A stretch of DNA of 24,731 nucleotides from Mucilaginibacter sp. (GTDB lineage Bacteria > Bacteroidota > Bacteroidia > Sphingobacteriales > Sphingobacteriaceae). Under the pieces are notes generated by a model that had not been told where the DNA came from, ran no database searches, and saw nothing but the letters and a program-made list of their open reading frames with translations. The DNA lies in contig JAQBNY010000020.1 of assembly GCA_028288315.1 (NCBI GenBank), forward strand, positions 1 through 24,731, in the 5' to 3' direction. Below, one piece after another: positions 24,549 through 24,731 of this stretch. Positions within the stretch are counted from its first letter, which is position 1. Each line of letters begins with the position of its first letter. Made by a program: the position numbers and the translations under genes.

Positions 24549-24731
24549 ATGCTTACAATGAAACATAAAATTTTAACTGCGGCCTTCTGCATGCTGATAA
24601 CCGGATTATGGGTATCAGAAGCTAAGGCTCAAACCTCTCCGGTAGCTATGCCTTCTGTACTGAATAAGTATCCCTGGACAGACAATGAATTAATTGAACC
24701 TTCTGTATTAGCAGGCATGTTAACAAAAAGC
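24549..24731 (+). CDS. Exported protein, 5' end only (possibly rhodanese-like)
   Basis: The first 61 codons are present and the gene runs off the window. The start at 24549 (or the in-frame ATG at 24558, MKHKILT) gives a signal peptide ending VSEAKAQ. The mature N-terminus includes YPWTDNELIEPSVLAGML, which resembles the lead-in of exported rhodanese-like proteins of Bacteroidota; the catalytic part is outside the window, so this is weak. It is divergent from the methyltransferase gene, with 41 bp between start codons. Confidence 0.5.
   Translation, partial: MLTMKHKILTAAFCMLITGLWVSEAKAQTSPVAMPSVLNKYPWTDNELIEPSVLAGMLTKS

Noticed and set aside
1..24731. CRISPR array, rRNA genes, insertion sequence or prophage structural genes
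   Set aside because: No regularly spaced repeats, no rRNA-like stretches, and no transposase, integrase or capsid-type protein were seen on either strand.

Overview
The window looks like chromosomal DNA of a Bacteroidota bacterium, most likely Sphingobacteriaceae (Mucilaginibacter/Pedobacter-like). The reasons are a low G+C content, a SusC/SusD pair, two TonB-dependent receptors with CarboxypepD-reg-like N-termini, short signal peptides ending in ...AQ, ribosome binding sites that are weak or absent, and a TAnnTTTG-type promoter element. The taxon is inferred from style only.

Left part (1-10.3 kb, ordinary chromosomal genes, all intact). A co-directional trio comes first: the C-terminal end of an amidohydrolase/deacetylase, an exported RraA-fold protein and a BASS-family transporter, probably one small-molecule catabolic operon. 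Next are a convergent CHAD-domain protein, a GT39-type membrane glycosyltransferase, and a fatty-acid hydroxylase/sterol-desaturase family membrane protein whose 3' end overlaps a small outer-membrane barrel gene. Two minus-strand genes follow, a PepSY-like exported protein and an HD phosphohydrolase, and then an OmpR-type response regulator with its histidine kinase.

Middle (10.4-17.6 kb). A ROK-family repressor sits upstream of one SusC-SusD pair that ends at a strong terminator. No glycoside hydrolase is present. The cassette is flanked by two diverged direct repeats (10435 and 17454). Each begins with a sequence like a tRNA 3' end read on the minus strand, and each is preceded on the left by a hairpin terminator.

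Right part (17.7-20.8 kb, accessory, decayed). These look like remnants of a conjugative or mobilizable element: a DUF932 (phage/plasmid TIGR03299-like) gene, a conserved element-type hypothetical gene, two very small genes, two minus-strand hypothetical genes and a cluster of strong hairpins. Four genes here are split by single-register indels, and a fifth such break lies in a methyltransferase gene at 24.4 kb. All five lie at or beside short homopolymers. By contrast, the coding sequence from 1 to 17.0 kb and the 2.2-kb TonB receptor gene are intact. 

Right end (21.1-24.7 kb). A small Cys-rich exported protein precedes a complete TonB-dependent receptor. A frameshifted class I methyltransferase is divergent from the start of an exported, possibly rhodanese-like protein cut by the window edge.

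I found no rRNA genes, intact tRNAs, CRISPR arrays, integrase or transposase. The points most worth following up are the flanking repeats, the clustered indels and the hairpin cluster at 20667-20780.
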